Below, one piece after another: positions 51,962-60,860 of a stretch of 60,937 nt of DNA; the first letter of the stretch is position 1; every line of letters begins with the position of its first letter. The position numbers and the translations under genes are program-made. The stretch covers positions 1,464,551 to 1,525,487 of the forward strand of contig NZ_KB849756.1 in assembly GCF_000368925.1 (NCBI RefSeq), given 5' to 3'. The notes below the pieces were generated by a model that saw only the letters and a program-made list of their open reading frames with translations, had not been told where the DNA came from and searched no databases. This DNA is from Acinetobacter bereziniae LMG 1003 = CIP 70.12. GTDB taxonomy: Bacteria > Pseudomonadota > Gammaproteobacteria > Pseudomonadales > Moraxellaceae.

Positions 51962-52144
51962 AAGGTCTGCAGCAACCAAGTTTATTGCACGGCATCCGCA
52001 GTTAAATTTGGAGACCTTAACTCCCCCAGAGAGACTAAAAACTTATGCTTCTTCAAGATTTAGAATAGCAGCCTGAATCTTTATAAACGAAGTATTTTGG
52101 CCGACGATTTACTCATCACTCGAATCGTCGGCTTTTGTTTTTTT
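51962..52144 (+). ncRNA. Candidate small RNA, about 180 nt, unidentified
   Basis: A structured, non-coding plus-strand segment. AAGGTCT (51962-51968) pairs with AGACCTT (52012-52018), and CCAAGTTTA (51976-51984) pairs with TAAATTTGG (52003-52011) with one G-U pair. These form one long arm with a 7-base bulge GCAGCAA. A C-rich single-stranded stretch (52021-52028) follows, then a strong terminator. AT-rich TATAAG motifs lie just upstream (51953 and 51959). No coding frame longer than seven codons is preceded by a ribosome site. It does not match tmRNA, SRP RNA or RNase P signatures that I know; a 6S RNA identity was not supported. Confidence 0.6.
52099..52144 (+). terminator. Rho-independent terminator of the small RNA candidate
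   Basis: GCCGACGATT (52100-52109) pairs with AATCGTCGGC (52123-52132), loop of 13, then TTTTG and a run of T. GC-rich stem and long U-tract. Confidence 0.95.
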
Positions 52145-52188
52145 ACATTTGACCTTTTCTATGTCTTGTGTAAAAAATGGCGTGGAAT

Positions 52189-53403
52189 TTATGAAAGTTG
52201 TTTGAGCTTAAGTTGTTGCGATACTTTTAAAATTGCCAAGAATCCTGCGACAGTAAAAGCCAACATCAATATCCCCATATTGAATAAGTGATTCCAAACT
52301 AAAAAGTTCAACACCACACCACCCAATAAACCACAAGCAAACTGCATACTGCCCATAATTGCACTGGCTGTACCTGCTCTTGAACCTTGTTCTGACATTG
52401 CAAGTGCCATCGCATTAGGTCCTGTAAAACCGATCCCTGAAACAGTCAAGAATAAACCCAGCATAACAACCACTAACGGCGCGTGAGACATTAAACCCGC
52501 TCCCACAATAATTAATGCACCTGCAACCTGAATCAATCCCCCCATGGTTAAACGGCGGATCACTGAAAAACGATTGGCTAAACGTTTATTGATTGAGGAC
52601 AGTAAAATAATACCAAAAGCATTAAAACCAAAAGCAATTGCGAACTGTTGTTGTGTTAAATGATAGCCATCCATCAATACCGCTGCTGCGGAGCTGATAT
52701 AACAAAATAGCGCAGCCCCTGTAAAACAACCTGCCATCATTGGAAAGCGAAAACTTCGATCTTTAAAAATAGCAGCATATAAAATAAAAACCTGACTAAA
52801 ATTCAGTTGAAGTCTACGTGATGGCGCTAAAGTTTCTTTAAATAAGAAATGAACACAGGCTAAGCAGATCAAACCAATTAAAAATAAAGCAACAAATACT
52901 GTTTGCCAGTGAAAGAAATACAGAATTGCAGCACCTATAGATGGCGCAAGAATAGGCGCGATTCCCATCACAATCATCATGCTGGCAAAAGCTTGAGCAG
53001 AACCTTGAACATCTAAACGATCTCGAATGGCTGCACGTGCCATGACCACACCTACACAACCGCCCAAAGCCTGTAAAATTCGCGCAGCAATCAATGACCA
53101 ATGATCAGGAGCTAAAACGCATAATAAGCTGGCAAAAGCGAATAAGGTCATACCAAAGTAAAGTGGCTTTTTACGACCTATGCGGTCGCTGATTGGACCA
53201 TAGATCAATTGTCCTACAGCCAAACCCAAGAAATACGCAGGTAAAGTATTGGCAACTTGCTGGGTGGTGACATTAAAATCTTGCGCCATTTGTGGGAGTG
53301 CTGGCAAATACATATCGATAGATAAAGGACCTAACGAGGTAAATAGTGCCAAAAGCATAATCCAACCTGTTGAATACTGTTGACCAGCGTTTTTTTCAGA
53401 CAT
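52189..53403 (-). CDS. Bcr/CflA family MFS multidrug transporter
   Basis: 404 residues with 12 transmembrane helices. Signature motif near the N-terminus SIDMYLPALPQMAQDF, then YGPISDRIGRKKPLY (motif A) and ILQALGGCVGVVMARAAIRD, followed by ALAMSEQGSRAGTASAIMGS. This is the DHA1 subgroup of Bcr, CraA-like and CmlA transporters. In Acinetobacter a related pump, CraA, gives chloramphenicol resistance; whether this one is that gene cannot be told. It converges with the small RNA candidate. Confidence 0.92.
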   Translation of the reverse strand: MSEKNAGQQYSTGWIMLLALFTSLGPLSIDMYLPALPQMAQDFNVTTQQVANTLPAYFLGLAVGQLIYGPISDRIGRKKPLYFGMTLFAFASLLCVLAPDHWSLIAARILQALGGCVGVVMARAAIRDRLDVQGSAQAFASMMIVMGIAPILAPSIGAAILYFFHWQTVFVALFLIGLICLACVHFLFKETLAPSRRLQLNFSQVFILYAAIFKDRSFRFPMMAGCFTGAALFCYISSAAAVLMDGYHLTQQQFAIAFGFNAFGIILLSSINKRLANRFSVIRRLTMGGLIQVAGALIIVGAGLMSHAPLVVVMLGLFLTVSGIGFTGPNAMALAMSEQGSRAGTASAIMGSMQFACGLLGGVVLNFLVWNHLFNMGILMLAFTVAGFLAILKVSQQLKLKQLS

Positions 53404-53549
53404 AGATCGTTTATAATTTCATACTAAATATTGCGAACAAGTTTACACTGTCCATTGTAAGATGTGTCACAAAGATAAGTGAAAAATCACCTCAGCAATA
53501 AAACAAGCACCCCAGCAATAACACCGTATCGATTGAATAAGGATTTCCT

Positions 53550-55724
53550 TTGAACACATGGCTGTTAAAACTACGAAAAGCCACCTATAACACAAGTTTC
53601 ATGTATAACTTGAGGATGGTCATCGCCTTTACAGGCACTGCTTTTGTCCCTTATTTATTGGGTCAGCAGTTGATGACCATTCCATTGACCTTGGGTGTGG
53701 TTGCCGCAGGTCTGAGTGATATTGATGACCGCTTTTCAGTGCGGATCATGAATTTGATTTATACCTATATTGGATTCTTTATCACCGCTGCCTCAGTGAG
53801 TTTGTTATTCCCTTATCCTGTACTTTTTGCTTTAGGTTTAATTGTTTCTTGTATCGGATGGATTTTATTGGGTTCTTTGGGACGACGCTATGCCACCATT
53901 TCTTATGGTTGCTTGGTCGTTTCAGTTTATTCTATGCTTGGCGTTCATCTTTTTGAGCATTGGTATATCCAACCTAGTCTGTTAGTGATTGGGGCGATTT
54001 GGTACGGTCTCATTTCCACCATCAGTTTTTTGCTCTTCCCAGTACGTCAGGTTCAAGACAAGCTGTCCCAATGTTTTTCATCATTGGGGAATTTTCTTTT
54101 TTCCAAATCTAACTTATTTGATGTCGATATGACAGCGACCAGTTACCAAGACAGCATGATTAGCCTGTCCATGGAGAATGGTCAGCTGATTAGCATTTTT
54201 AACGATATGCGCACAGCACTACTCACCCGTCTCAAAGGCGACCGTGGGCAACGTGATACACGGCGTAGCTTGCAATATTACTTTGTAGCGCAAGATATAC
54301 ATGAGCGTGCGGATTCAGCACACATTGATTATCAAAAACTGGCAAAAATGTTTGAACATAGTGATGTTTTATTTCGCTTTCAACGTATTTTGGCACTACA
54401 AGGCAAAGCATGTAAGGATTTAAGTGATAGCATTTTACATCGGACCACATACCAACATAACGCCCGCTTTGAATATGCCTTTAAAAATTTAAAACAGTCG
54501 TTAAATAAGCTCAGAAAAGAAGAACACTATGACCTCATTTGGATCAACTCATTATTTGCACTTTATCAAAACTTAAAATCCATCGATGCCCAATTACAGA
54601 ACTTAGAGACTGAACGTCATATTAAATATGATCAAAATAAAAATGTTGAACAACAACTGAAAGATGATGATTTAAAAGGCTGGGATGATATTGTTATCCG
54701 CATTAAACAAAATTTAACCCCAGAATCGGTCTTGTTTAGACATGCGATTCGGGTTTCTGTGGTTTTATTTATCGGTTACGTTTTTGTGCAATTGACCAAT
54801 ATTCAATATGGTTATTGGATCTTATTAACAGCACTCTTTGTCAGCCAACCAAATTTCAATGCCACCAAACGCCGCCTAAGATTACGTATTGTGGGGACAC
54901 TCGGTGGCATTATTTTAGGTTATGCCATCTTATTCTTTGTACCTTCCATCGAAGGGCAACTGTTGTTGCTTGTGATAAGTGGTGTGTTATTTTTCGACCT
55001 CCGCAGTAAACAATACGCACAAGCTACAGCGTTCATTACCATCATGGCACTGATCAACTTTAACTTAGATGGGTTGGGCTTTGAAGCAGCTCTACCTCGT
55101 ATGATTGATACGGTAATTGGGTGTGCCTTGGCATGGTTTGGCGTGAGTTTTATTTTTCCAGATTGGAGATTCCGTCGTTTGCCAAGAACCATTCAACGTT
55201 CTCTGGAAGCGCAATGTAATTATTTGGCTGATGTTGTTACTCAATATCATCAGGGACGTAACAACAGTTTGAACTATCGAATTGTTCGTCGAGCAGCCCA
55301 CAATACAGATGCTGAAGTTGCATCATTGATTTCAACTTTAGCAACGGAACCAGATTTTGACCAAAGTCAAAAAACATTGGCTTTTGAGTTTTTATGCTTA
55401 AATCATACTTTCCTTAGTTACATCGCTGCATTGGGTGCACATCGTGAAAAAATCCAGGATCAGCAAGTTTTAAATCTACTGGATCAAGCTTTGGATGATA
55501 TCCGTGGTGCCTTGTTACGGGATGAAATGCCTGATTTAACAGCACATAATATGCTGCAAGCGATTCGTACCCGTTTGGGGCAGTCAGAAGCAGATGACTC
55601 TAAGTCATTGATTATTCTTCAACAACTTTCATTAATGTTTAGTATCCTCAAACAATTGAGTAGCCTCAAACAAAATTTAAGCCATGCCCGTGACGATCAA
55701 TCTACAGAATTAGCTTCTTTATAA
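53550..55724 (+). CDS. yccS: YccS-type FUSC family inner membrane protein
   Basis: 724 residues. Start is TTG at 53550 with AAGGA 5-6 bases upstream; the next in-frame ATG is 18 codons later. Two blocks of about six membrane helices (residues 20-160 and 395-520) flank a large soluble middle domain, as in FUSC/YccS proteins. SVVLFIGYVFVQLTNIQYGYWILLTALFVSQPNFNATKRRLRLRIVGTLGGIILG is the second FUSC motif. Possibly an aromatic acid or weak-acid exporter; not proven for YccS. It stands alone on the plus strand, followed by the YcxB-like gene. Confidence 0.88.
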   Translation: MNTWLLKLRKATYNTSFMYNLRMVIAFTGTAFVPYLLGQQLMTIPLTLGVVAAGLSDIDDRFSVRIMNLIYTYIGFFITAASVSLLFPYPVLFALGLIVSCIGWILLGSLGRRYATISYGCLVVSVYSMLGVHLFEHWYIQPSLLVIGAIWYGLISTISFLLFPVRQVQDKLSQCFSSLGNFLFSKSNLFDVDMTATSYQDSMISLSMENGQLISIFNDMRTALLTRLKGDRGQRDTRRSLQYYFVAQDIHERADSAHIDYQKLAKMFEHSDVLFRFQRILALQGKACKDLSDSILHRTTYQHNARFEYAFKNLKQSLNKLRKEEHYDLIWINSLFALYQNLKSIDAQLQNLETERHIKYDQNKNVEQQLKDDDLKGWDDIVIRIKQNLTPESVLFRHAIRVSVVLFIGYVFVQLTNIQYGYWILLTALFVSQPNFNATKRRLRLRIVGTLGGIILGYAILFFVPSIEGQLLLLVISGVLFFDLRSKQYAQATAFITIMALINFNLDGLGFEAALPRMIDTVIGCALAWFGVSFIFPDWRFRRLPRTIQRSLEAQCNYLADVVTQYHQGRNNSLNYRIVRRAAHNTDAEVASLISTLATEPDFDQSQKTLAFEFLCLNHTFLSYIAALGAHREKIQDQQVLNLLDQALDDIRGALLRDEMPDLTAHNMLQAIRTRLGQSEADDSKSLIILQQLSLMFSILKQLSSLKQNLSHARDDQSTELASL

Positions 55725-55763
55725 AAGAGCGTAAAATTTGCCTAGATATTTGGTACAATAGGC

Positions 55764-55787
55764 GCACTAAATCTTGGGATTTAGTGC
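55764..55787 (+). other. Perfect hairpin in the leader of 55824-56384
   Basis: GCACTAAATC (55764-55773) pairs with GATTTAGTGC (55778-55787), loop TTGG. It lies 36 bases upstream of the ATG. No T-run follows, so it is not a terminator. It may be a leader stabiliser or protein-binding site. Confidence 0.5.
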
Positions 55788-55823
55788 TAAACTCTGACTA
55801 GATTTACATACATTACTGACACT

Positions 55824-56384
55824 ATGACTGCCAAGAATATTTACGCTTATACCTTACAACCAGTTCCATACGAAGTATCGGAAGCCGAACAACGTAGTGC
55901 TCAACTTGCGATTTGGCGCAGTACCAATAAAATTGGGACTAAAGCTTGGGCAATCATGGGTGTCGCTGTTGTCCTTTCCATCTTGGGTATTGCGTTAATT
56001 AAAAACTACTCGACCATTATTTTTTGGGTTATTCTTGCCTGTGTGGCGATTTATCTCTTAGTGCGCAAATTTGGGCTTGAATGGTATGTAAAACGTAAGA
56101 TGAATGAGTTTCCAGTTCAAGAAATCAAAGGTGTCAAACTCGGTGTACAGCCAAGCGGTATCGTAATGCGTCAGCAAATGGGCGTACAAGAAGGTGTCGG
56201 TACGATTGGCTGGAAAGATGTTTATGAATGGTATAACACACCAGAATTTTTACTTGTGAATTTTAAAGTAAAAGGTCAGCAAGGTGCGTATATTTTACCT
56301 AAGCGTATGGACAGCAAAAATTTTCCATTCGAGACTTTACGCAAACATCTTAAAGAATCAGTTGGTGAAGCAAAAACACTGTAA
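55824..56384 (+). CDS. YcxB-like membrane protein
   Basis: 186 residues. Two adjacent transmembrane helices (residues 40-82, AWAIMGVAVVLSILGIALI and TIIFWVILACVAIYLLV) follow a soluble N-terminus. The C-terminus has the pattern EIKGVKLGVQPSGIVMRQQMGVQEGVGTIGWKDVYEWYNTPEFLLVNF and PKRMDSKNFPFETLRKHL, typical of YcxB domains. The terminator after it ends a single-gene transcript. Function unknown. Confidence 0.8.
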   Translation: MTAKNIYAYTLQPVPYEVSEAEQRSAQLAIWRSTNKIGTKAWAIMGVAVVLSILGIALIKNYSTIIFWVILACVAIYLLVRKFGLEWYVKRKMNEFPVQEIKGVKLGVQPSGIVMRQQMGVQEGVGTIGWKDVYEWYNTPEFLLVNFKVKGQQGAYILPKRMDSKNFPFETLRKHLKESVGEAKTL

Positions 56385-56400
56385 ACAGTAAAGACTTCAC

Positions 56401-56427
56401 AAAACCTCCATCGTTGGAGGTTTTTTT
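56401..56427 (+). terminator. Rho-independent terminator after 55824-56384
   Basis: AAAACCTCCA (56401-56410) pairs with TGGAGGTTTT (56415-56424), loop TCGT, then TTT. Confidence 0.94.
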
Positions 56428-56456
56428 ACATTTATGATGACTATTTTAATAAAAAT

Positions 56457-56478
56457 GATAATGAGAATAAATATTATC
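56457..56478. promoter_or_regulatory. Fur-box-like sequence upstream of the PepSY reductase gene
   Basis: From 56457 the sequence reads GATAATGAGAAT followed by an AT-rich part ending TATTATC at 56478. Compared with the 19-bp Fur consensus, 15 of 19 bases match in the best register (56457-56475). It lies 79 bases upstream of the start codon, before a TATAAT (56512-56517). Iron control is inferred from the match and the product. Confidence 0.55.
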
Positions 56479-56550
56479 TGCAAAATTCATTATCTCTCCA
56501 AGATATTCAGCTATAATCTGTAATCAAACAATTCTTCCCTTTCCATCACC

Positions 56551-59193
56551 ATGTTTAAAAAGACTTTTTTCCAAATACACTGGTTTTTAGGCATTACAGC
56601 GGGCTTGATCCTTTCGATTATGGGGGTTACTGGTGCAATCTATTCTTATGAACAACCGATTCAAAGATGGTTAAATCCAGACAGTTTTACTGTAAAAGTT
56701 GAAAATCATGCAAAGTTAACTCCTGCTGAAATTTATCAACATTTTCAAGTTCAAAATCCTGAAATGAAGATTAACAGTATCACTGTCGCCAAAGCACCTG
56801 AAGAAGCGTCAAATATTAATATTGTTAAAGAAGGTGCACGTAGAGGGTATACCATGATGGTTAACCCCTATACAGCAGAAATCTTGCCTGAAGTTAAAGG
56901 CAAAGATTTTTTCCAATTTATCCAGCAACTTCACCGTAATCTCACTGTAGGCGAAGTCGGCAAACAGATTACAGGTGCAAGTACATTGATGCTGATCTTC
57001 TTTGTACTCAGTGGCTTATATCTTCGCTGGCCAAAAAAACATTCTTTCAAACAATGGTTTGCAATAAAGCCTAAACTCAAAGGTCGTAATTTCCTTTGGG
57101 ATTTGCATGCAGTGGTTGGAACTTGGGTTGTTATTTTCTATTTACTTCTAGCATGTACAGGGTTGTATTGGTCATATGACTGGTGGCGTGACGGGATGTT
57201 CAAGGTGATGGGCGTTGAAAGACCTCAACCCGAAATGCAAGCACCTCGCATGGGTGAAGGCAAAGGGCGCCAAAGCAATACCGCAGACCCGCAACCAACA
57301 CGCACACCGTCCAATCTTTCAGCACAAGGACGTGATCAACATCCGCGTGGTGGTCATCGAGAAGCAAATGAAGGGCTAAAACCTGAACAGATTCAACAAG
57401 TCCTAATACAAACATGGAATGGTTTTAATTCACAAATCAAACGTGATTATTCGACCCTAACAATTTCGATTCCTAAAAAAGCTGATGGTAAGGTCGAACT
57501 GACATTTGTTGATGCAATTCCTCAACACGAGCGCGCACGAAACAAAGCGATTTATGATTATCAAAAAGCTCAAATTGAAAAAGTTGATTTATATGAAGTT
57601 AAACCGCTGAATGAAAAAATCATGAGCAGTATGTTACCTGTTCATCGCGGTAGCTTTTTTGGTCCAGTGTTCCAATTCATCATTATGCTTGCCGCATTGG
57701 CAATGCCGTTGTTCTTTATCACGGGATGGATGTTGTACTTAAAACGTCGTAAACAAAAGAAATTAACCCTTGCGGCAAAACAATCTGGCTCAGCAATTCA
57801 AATTGATCCGGATGCAACTCCGTGGTTGATTGTTTATGCTTCACAGACAGGTGTATCTGAACAATTGGCATGGCGTACTTCTATCAGTCTACAAGAAGCA
57901 CATCAACCCACTACAGTAAAATCTGCTCAACAGCTTTCTGAAGAAGATTTAAAACAAGCAAAACAAGTTTTATGGATTGCCAGCACTTATGGTACTGGTG
58001 AAGCACCTGATTTAGCATCACATTTTGAGAAGAAGTTAATGAGTAAATCATTAGATCTGTCTCATCTCAAATATGCCGTTTTAGCCTTAGGCTCGCAAGA
58101 CTATCCTGAAACTTACTGTAGTTTTGGTCATCATATAGATCACTGGTTAAAACAATCTGGCGCACAGCAATTATTTACGACCATCGAAGTGAATAATGGC
58201 AGCAATAGCGATATTCAACAATGGAATAAAGCTTTAATTCAAGCCACCAAACTTGACCTGCAAACCATGTCGATTGATAAAGTGTTTGATCAATGGCATT
58301 TGAGCAAACGAGAATTACTCAATCCAGAGAGCTTGGGCGCACCAGCTTTCAACATTGAACTTCATGCCTGTCATGAAACAGTCTGGCAAGCCGGTGATAT
58401 TGCAGAAATACAAACTGGAAATAGCCTTGAACGTATTCAACAATTTTTAGATAAATACCAAATTAATCCAGATACAGCTGTCGATTCACATGAGCAACAA
58501 TCGATTAAAAATATCCTTTGGAATCGGGACTTAACTGTCGAAGTTGAGCCTTTTGCCAATATGGAGCATTTACTTGAGCAGTTGCCTACCCTGCCTACTC
58601 GTGAGTACTCCATTGCCAGTATTCCAAGTCAGCAGGTATTACGTTTAGTGGTTCGTCAACAACGTGATGCTCAAGGTGAACTTGGTTTAGGTTCAGGCTG
58701 GTTGACCTCACACTTAAAATTGCGTGACAAAGTTGCGTTAAGAATTCGCAATAATGATTCATTCCATCTAATCACGGATAATCGCCCGATTATCTGTATT
58801 GGAAATGGAACAGGGATTGCAGGTTTAATGAGTTTAATCCATGCCCGTGTTCGCTTGGATTATACGGAAAACTGGTTAATTTTTGGTGAACGTCAGCAAG
58901 CACATGATTTCTTCTTCAAAGAGACTATTCAAGCTTGGCAAAATACAGCAATGCTACAACGAATCGACTTGGCTTTTTCCCGTGATCAAGCAGAAAAAGT
59001 CTATGTTCACCATAAACTGCGTGATCATGCTGATGAAGTTCGGAAATGGATTGCCAATGATGCCGTGATCTATGTTTGCGGAAGCATTGAAGGTATGGCA
59101 AGCGATGTTGATCAAGCTTTGATTGATATTCTAGGGCAAGATACAGTTGAACAATTACGCCTAGATGGACGTTATCGACGTGATGTTTACTAA
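56551..59193 (+). CDS. PepSY-domain membrane protein fused to flavodoxin/ferredoxin-reductase domains
   Basis: 880 residues. The N-terminal half is a PepSY_TM protein with helices at about 10-30, 140-165, 190-215 and 370-395 and a periplasmic loop. The C-terminal half is cytosolic: a flavodoxin domain (TPWLIVYASQTGVSEQLAWRTS, WIASTYGTGEAPD, LALGSQDYPETYC) from about 425 to 565, followed by a sulfite-reductase/cytochrome P450-reductase type FAD and NAD(P) domain (RDAQGELGLGSGWLTSHL, ICIGNGTGIAGLMSLIHAR, IYVCGSIEGMASDVDQAL). Electrons from NADPH probably go through the membrane, for example to reduce ferric siderophores. The Fur-like box upstream fits this. Ribosome site weak. Confidence 0.88.
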   Translation: MFKKTFFQIHWFLGITAGLILSIMGVTGAIYSYEQPIQRWLNPDSFTVKVENHAKLTPAEIYQHFQVQNPEMKINSITVAKAPEEASNINIVKEGARRGYTMMVNPYTAEILPEVKGKDFFQFIQQLHRNLTVGEVGKQITGASTLMLIFFVLSGLYLRWPKKHSFKQWFAIKPKLKGRNFLWDLHAVVGTWVVIFYLLLACTGLYWSYDWWRDGMFKVMGVERPQPEMQAPRMGEGKGRQSNTADPQPTRTPSNLSAQGRDQHPRGGHREANEGLKPEQIQQVLIQTWNGFNSQIKRDYSTLTISIPKKADGKVELTFVDAIPQHERARNKAIYDYQKAQIEKVDLYEVKPLNEKIMSSMLPVHRGSFFGPVFQFIIMLAALAMPLFFITGWMLYLKRRKQKKLTLAAKQSGSAIQIDPDATPWLIVYASQTGVSEQLAWRTSISLQEAHQPTTVKSAQQLSEEDLKQAKQVLWIASTYGTGEAPDLASHFEKKLMSKSLDLSHLKYAVLALGSQDYPETYCSFGHHIDHWLKQSGAQQLFTTIEVNNGSNSDIQQWNKALIQATKLDLQTMSIDKVFDQWHLSKRELLNPESLGAPAFNIELHACHETVWQAGDIAEIQTGNSLERIQQFLDKYQINPDTAVDSHEQQSIKNILWNRDLTVEVEPFANMEHLLEQLPTLPTREYSIASIPSQQVLRLVVRQQRDAQGELGLGSGWLTSHLKLRDKVALRIRNNDSFHLITDNRPIICIGNGTGIAGLMSLIHARVRLDYTENWLIFGERQQAHDFFFKETIQAWQNTAMLQRIDLAFSRDQAEKVYVHHKLRDHADEVRKWIANDAVIYVCGSIEGMASDVDQALIDILGQDTVEQLRLDGRYRRDVY

Positions 59194-59231
59194 GCTACTT
59201 ATAGCATCTAAGCAGTTCTAAATAAGTCCAT

Positions 59232-59262
59232 CAAACCGAGCAAAATTGCTCGGTTTGTTTTT
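59232..59262 (+). terminator. Rho-independent terminator of the PepSY-reductase gene
   Basis: CAAACCGAGC (59232-59241) pairs with GCTCGGTTTG (59248-59257), with further A/T pairs closing an AAAATT loop, then TTTTTC. Confidence 0.94.
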
Positions 59263-59326
59263 CACTAACCTCAATTGCTATAGATCGTTTACAATGTGCG
59301 CTGGATGACATTATTTATCACAGACC

Positions 59327-60112
59327 ATGAACAAAAATAAATTATTGCGTTTAAGCCTATTCATTATCGGCTTATTATTATTTCTTGATGGCTTTATTTT
59401 GCTACTGTATAAAAAAATTCATTTAGGCACTCTCTTACCCTTATTGATTGGTTTGGGTTTTATCTGCACCGCCATATGGGGAAAGGTAATCCAACAATAT
59501 CTGGCACATCACAGCAAACTTAAAAAACTCTGGCGTTTAGGCTGGTCTGTGTTTGGAATTTGGTTGATCAGTCTCATTGGCTTTTTTGGCTATATCCATT
59601 TTAAAACACAACAAAATCATGCTGAGAATGGTTTAGATGCAATCATTGTTTTAGGTAGTGGAATAACACAAGGTAAAGCGTCACCTACACTCGCCAAGCG
59701 CTTAGATCGTGCAGGGAATATTGCACAACAACAACCACAAACATCGATTATTGTAAGTGGTGGGAAAGATTTTGGTGAGATTAAAACTGAGGCTGAAATT
59801 ATGTCCAACTACTTAGAGGAAAATTATAAGATTCAACCCCATAGAATTCTTCAAGAAAATAAAAGTACCAGTACAGATTTAAACCTCAAGAACAGCCAAG
59901 CTATTTTGCAGCAGCATGATTTGTCTTTAAATTCAAAAATTGCAATTGTCACCAGTGATTTCCATACACTACGAGCAGCAGCGATTGCAAAAAAACAAGG
60001 TTATCGCAACTTCATCACGATTGGAGCCGAAACACCCTTGAGTACTCGATATAACGCATGGTTAAGAGAATATTTTGCATATATCAGCGGTTGGGTACTT
60101 GGAGAGTATTAA
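59327..60112 (+). CDS. YdcF/DUF218 family membrane protein
   Basis: 261 residues. Two or three N-terminal transmembrane helices (RLSLFIIGLLLFLDGFILLL, HLGTLLPLLIGLGFICTAIW, RLGWSVFGIWLISLIGFFGYI), then a DUF218 domain: LDAIIVLGSGITQGKASPTLAKRLDRAGNI, SIIVSGGKDFGEIKTEAEIMSNYL, ENKSTSTDLNLKNSQAIL, and VTSDFHTLRAAAIAKKQGY. Related to SanA/YdcF, whose role in vancomycin resistance and envelope maintenance is known only for SanA. It is transcribed alone from a promoter after the terminator. Confidence 0.9.
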   Translation: MNKNKLLRLSLFIIGLLLFLDGFILLLYKKIHLGTLLPLLIGLGFICTAIWGKVIQQYLAHHSKLKKLWRLGWSVFGIWLISLIGFFGYIHFKTQQNHAENGLDAIIVLGSGITQGKASPTLAKRLDRAGNIAQQQPQTSIIVSGGKDFGEIKTEAEIMSNYLEENYKIQPHRILQENKSTSTDLNLKNSQAILQQHDLSLNSKIAIVTSDFHTLRAAAIAKKQGYRNFITIGAETPLSTRYNAWLREYFAYISGWVLGEY

Positions 60113-60139
60113 ATTAAATACAACTCTATTCACCATCTA

Positions 60140-60607
60140 TCAAGGATGTATCCGAATCTTGCGTGGTAAAGGGATTCGGGTTTGATCTCGAAAAAGCTCA
60201 GGTTGAGCTATGTAAAGCTGATATAAATAACTTTTTATGTCCAACAAGAACTTACGTCCTGACACCAAAATATTCTGCCCTTCAGGGGTTAAATTGATTG
60301 ACAGCAAAGTATCATTTTGTTGAATAAAAGGAATCATTTGCTCGATAAAAGAAATAAAATTGACTTCCTGAACATCGAAACGGCTCCAGTTGTCTTTGAC
60401 CAATAATTGCGCCAGACTCTTACTGTGCCATACCGCTACAGCTTGTTGTCCTGTAGGAGTTGCACATAAAGCCCAACCTTCATCATAAAGTGCAAAAACT
60501 TTAGCATCAGACACTATTTTTTCGATAAATGCCTTATATTGATCTGTCGCTTGAGCAGTATTTTTCTGTACCGAAGACGCAGCCTTGCGTTGATATGGAT
60601 TTCGCAT
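60140..60607 (-). CDS. DUF2750 protein
   Basis: 155 residues from the ATG at 60607 (MRNPYQRKAASSVQKN). The frame stays open upstream, but that extension would read through the tRNA-Val gene and is an artefact. DUF2750 pattern: FALYDEGWALCATPTGQQAVAVWHSKSLAQLLVKDNWSRFDVQEVNFISFIEQMIPFI. Acidic and soluble. It lies just downstream of tRNA-Val on the same strand, so it may be read through from the tRNA promoter. Confidence 0.87.
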   Translation of the reverse strand: MRNPYQRKAASSVQKNTAQATDQYKAFIEKIVSDAKVFALYDEGWALCATPTGQQAVAVWHSKSLAQLLVKDNWSRFDVQEVNFISFIEQMIPFIQQNDTLLSINLTPEGQNILVSGRKFLLDIKSYLYQLYIAQPELFRDQTRIPLPRKIRIHP

Positions 60608-60684
60608 AAGATACTTATTTTTAAAATAATTATATAGATATTCTACACAAAATTTTAAAATAAATAAATAGAAGAAAGAAAACT

Positions 60685-60760
60685 TGGTGGGCGCTGACGG
60701 GATCGAACCGCCGACATTCTGCTTGTAAGGCAGACGCTCTACCAACTGAGCTAAGCGCCC
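60685..60760 (-). tRNA. tRNA-Val(TAC)
   Basis: 76 nt including encoded CCA (60685-60687). Acceptor stem GGGCGCT... with AGCGCCC, D loop TTGGT, anticodon loop CTTACAA with anticodon TAC, TPsiC arm GGTTCGATCCC. Decodes GUA and, by wobble, other valine codons. It lies 100 bases downstream of tRNA-Asp on the same strand, probably a joint transcript. Confidence 0.97.
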
Positions 60761-60860
60761 TGAGGAGAATAAACAATGTTGCACTGCTTAAACTAAATGA
60801 GATGTAAAAAGAACAATCATTTTACATTTGAATATCTTAATCTCAGGATATCAAGATAAA

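Noticed and set aside
51962..52144. Idea that the small RNA is 6S, tmRNA, SRP or RNase P RNA
   Set aside because: No closing stem or conserved sequence of those RNAs was visible; it is left unidentified.
60608..60784. N-terminal extension of the DUF2750 reading frame
   Set aside because: It reads through the tRNA-Val gene on the same strand; the family starts at the ATG at 60607.
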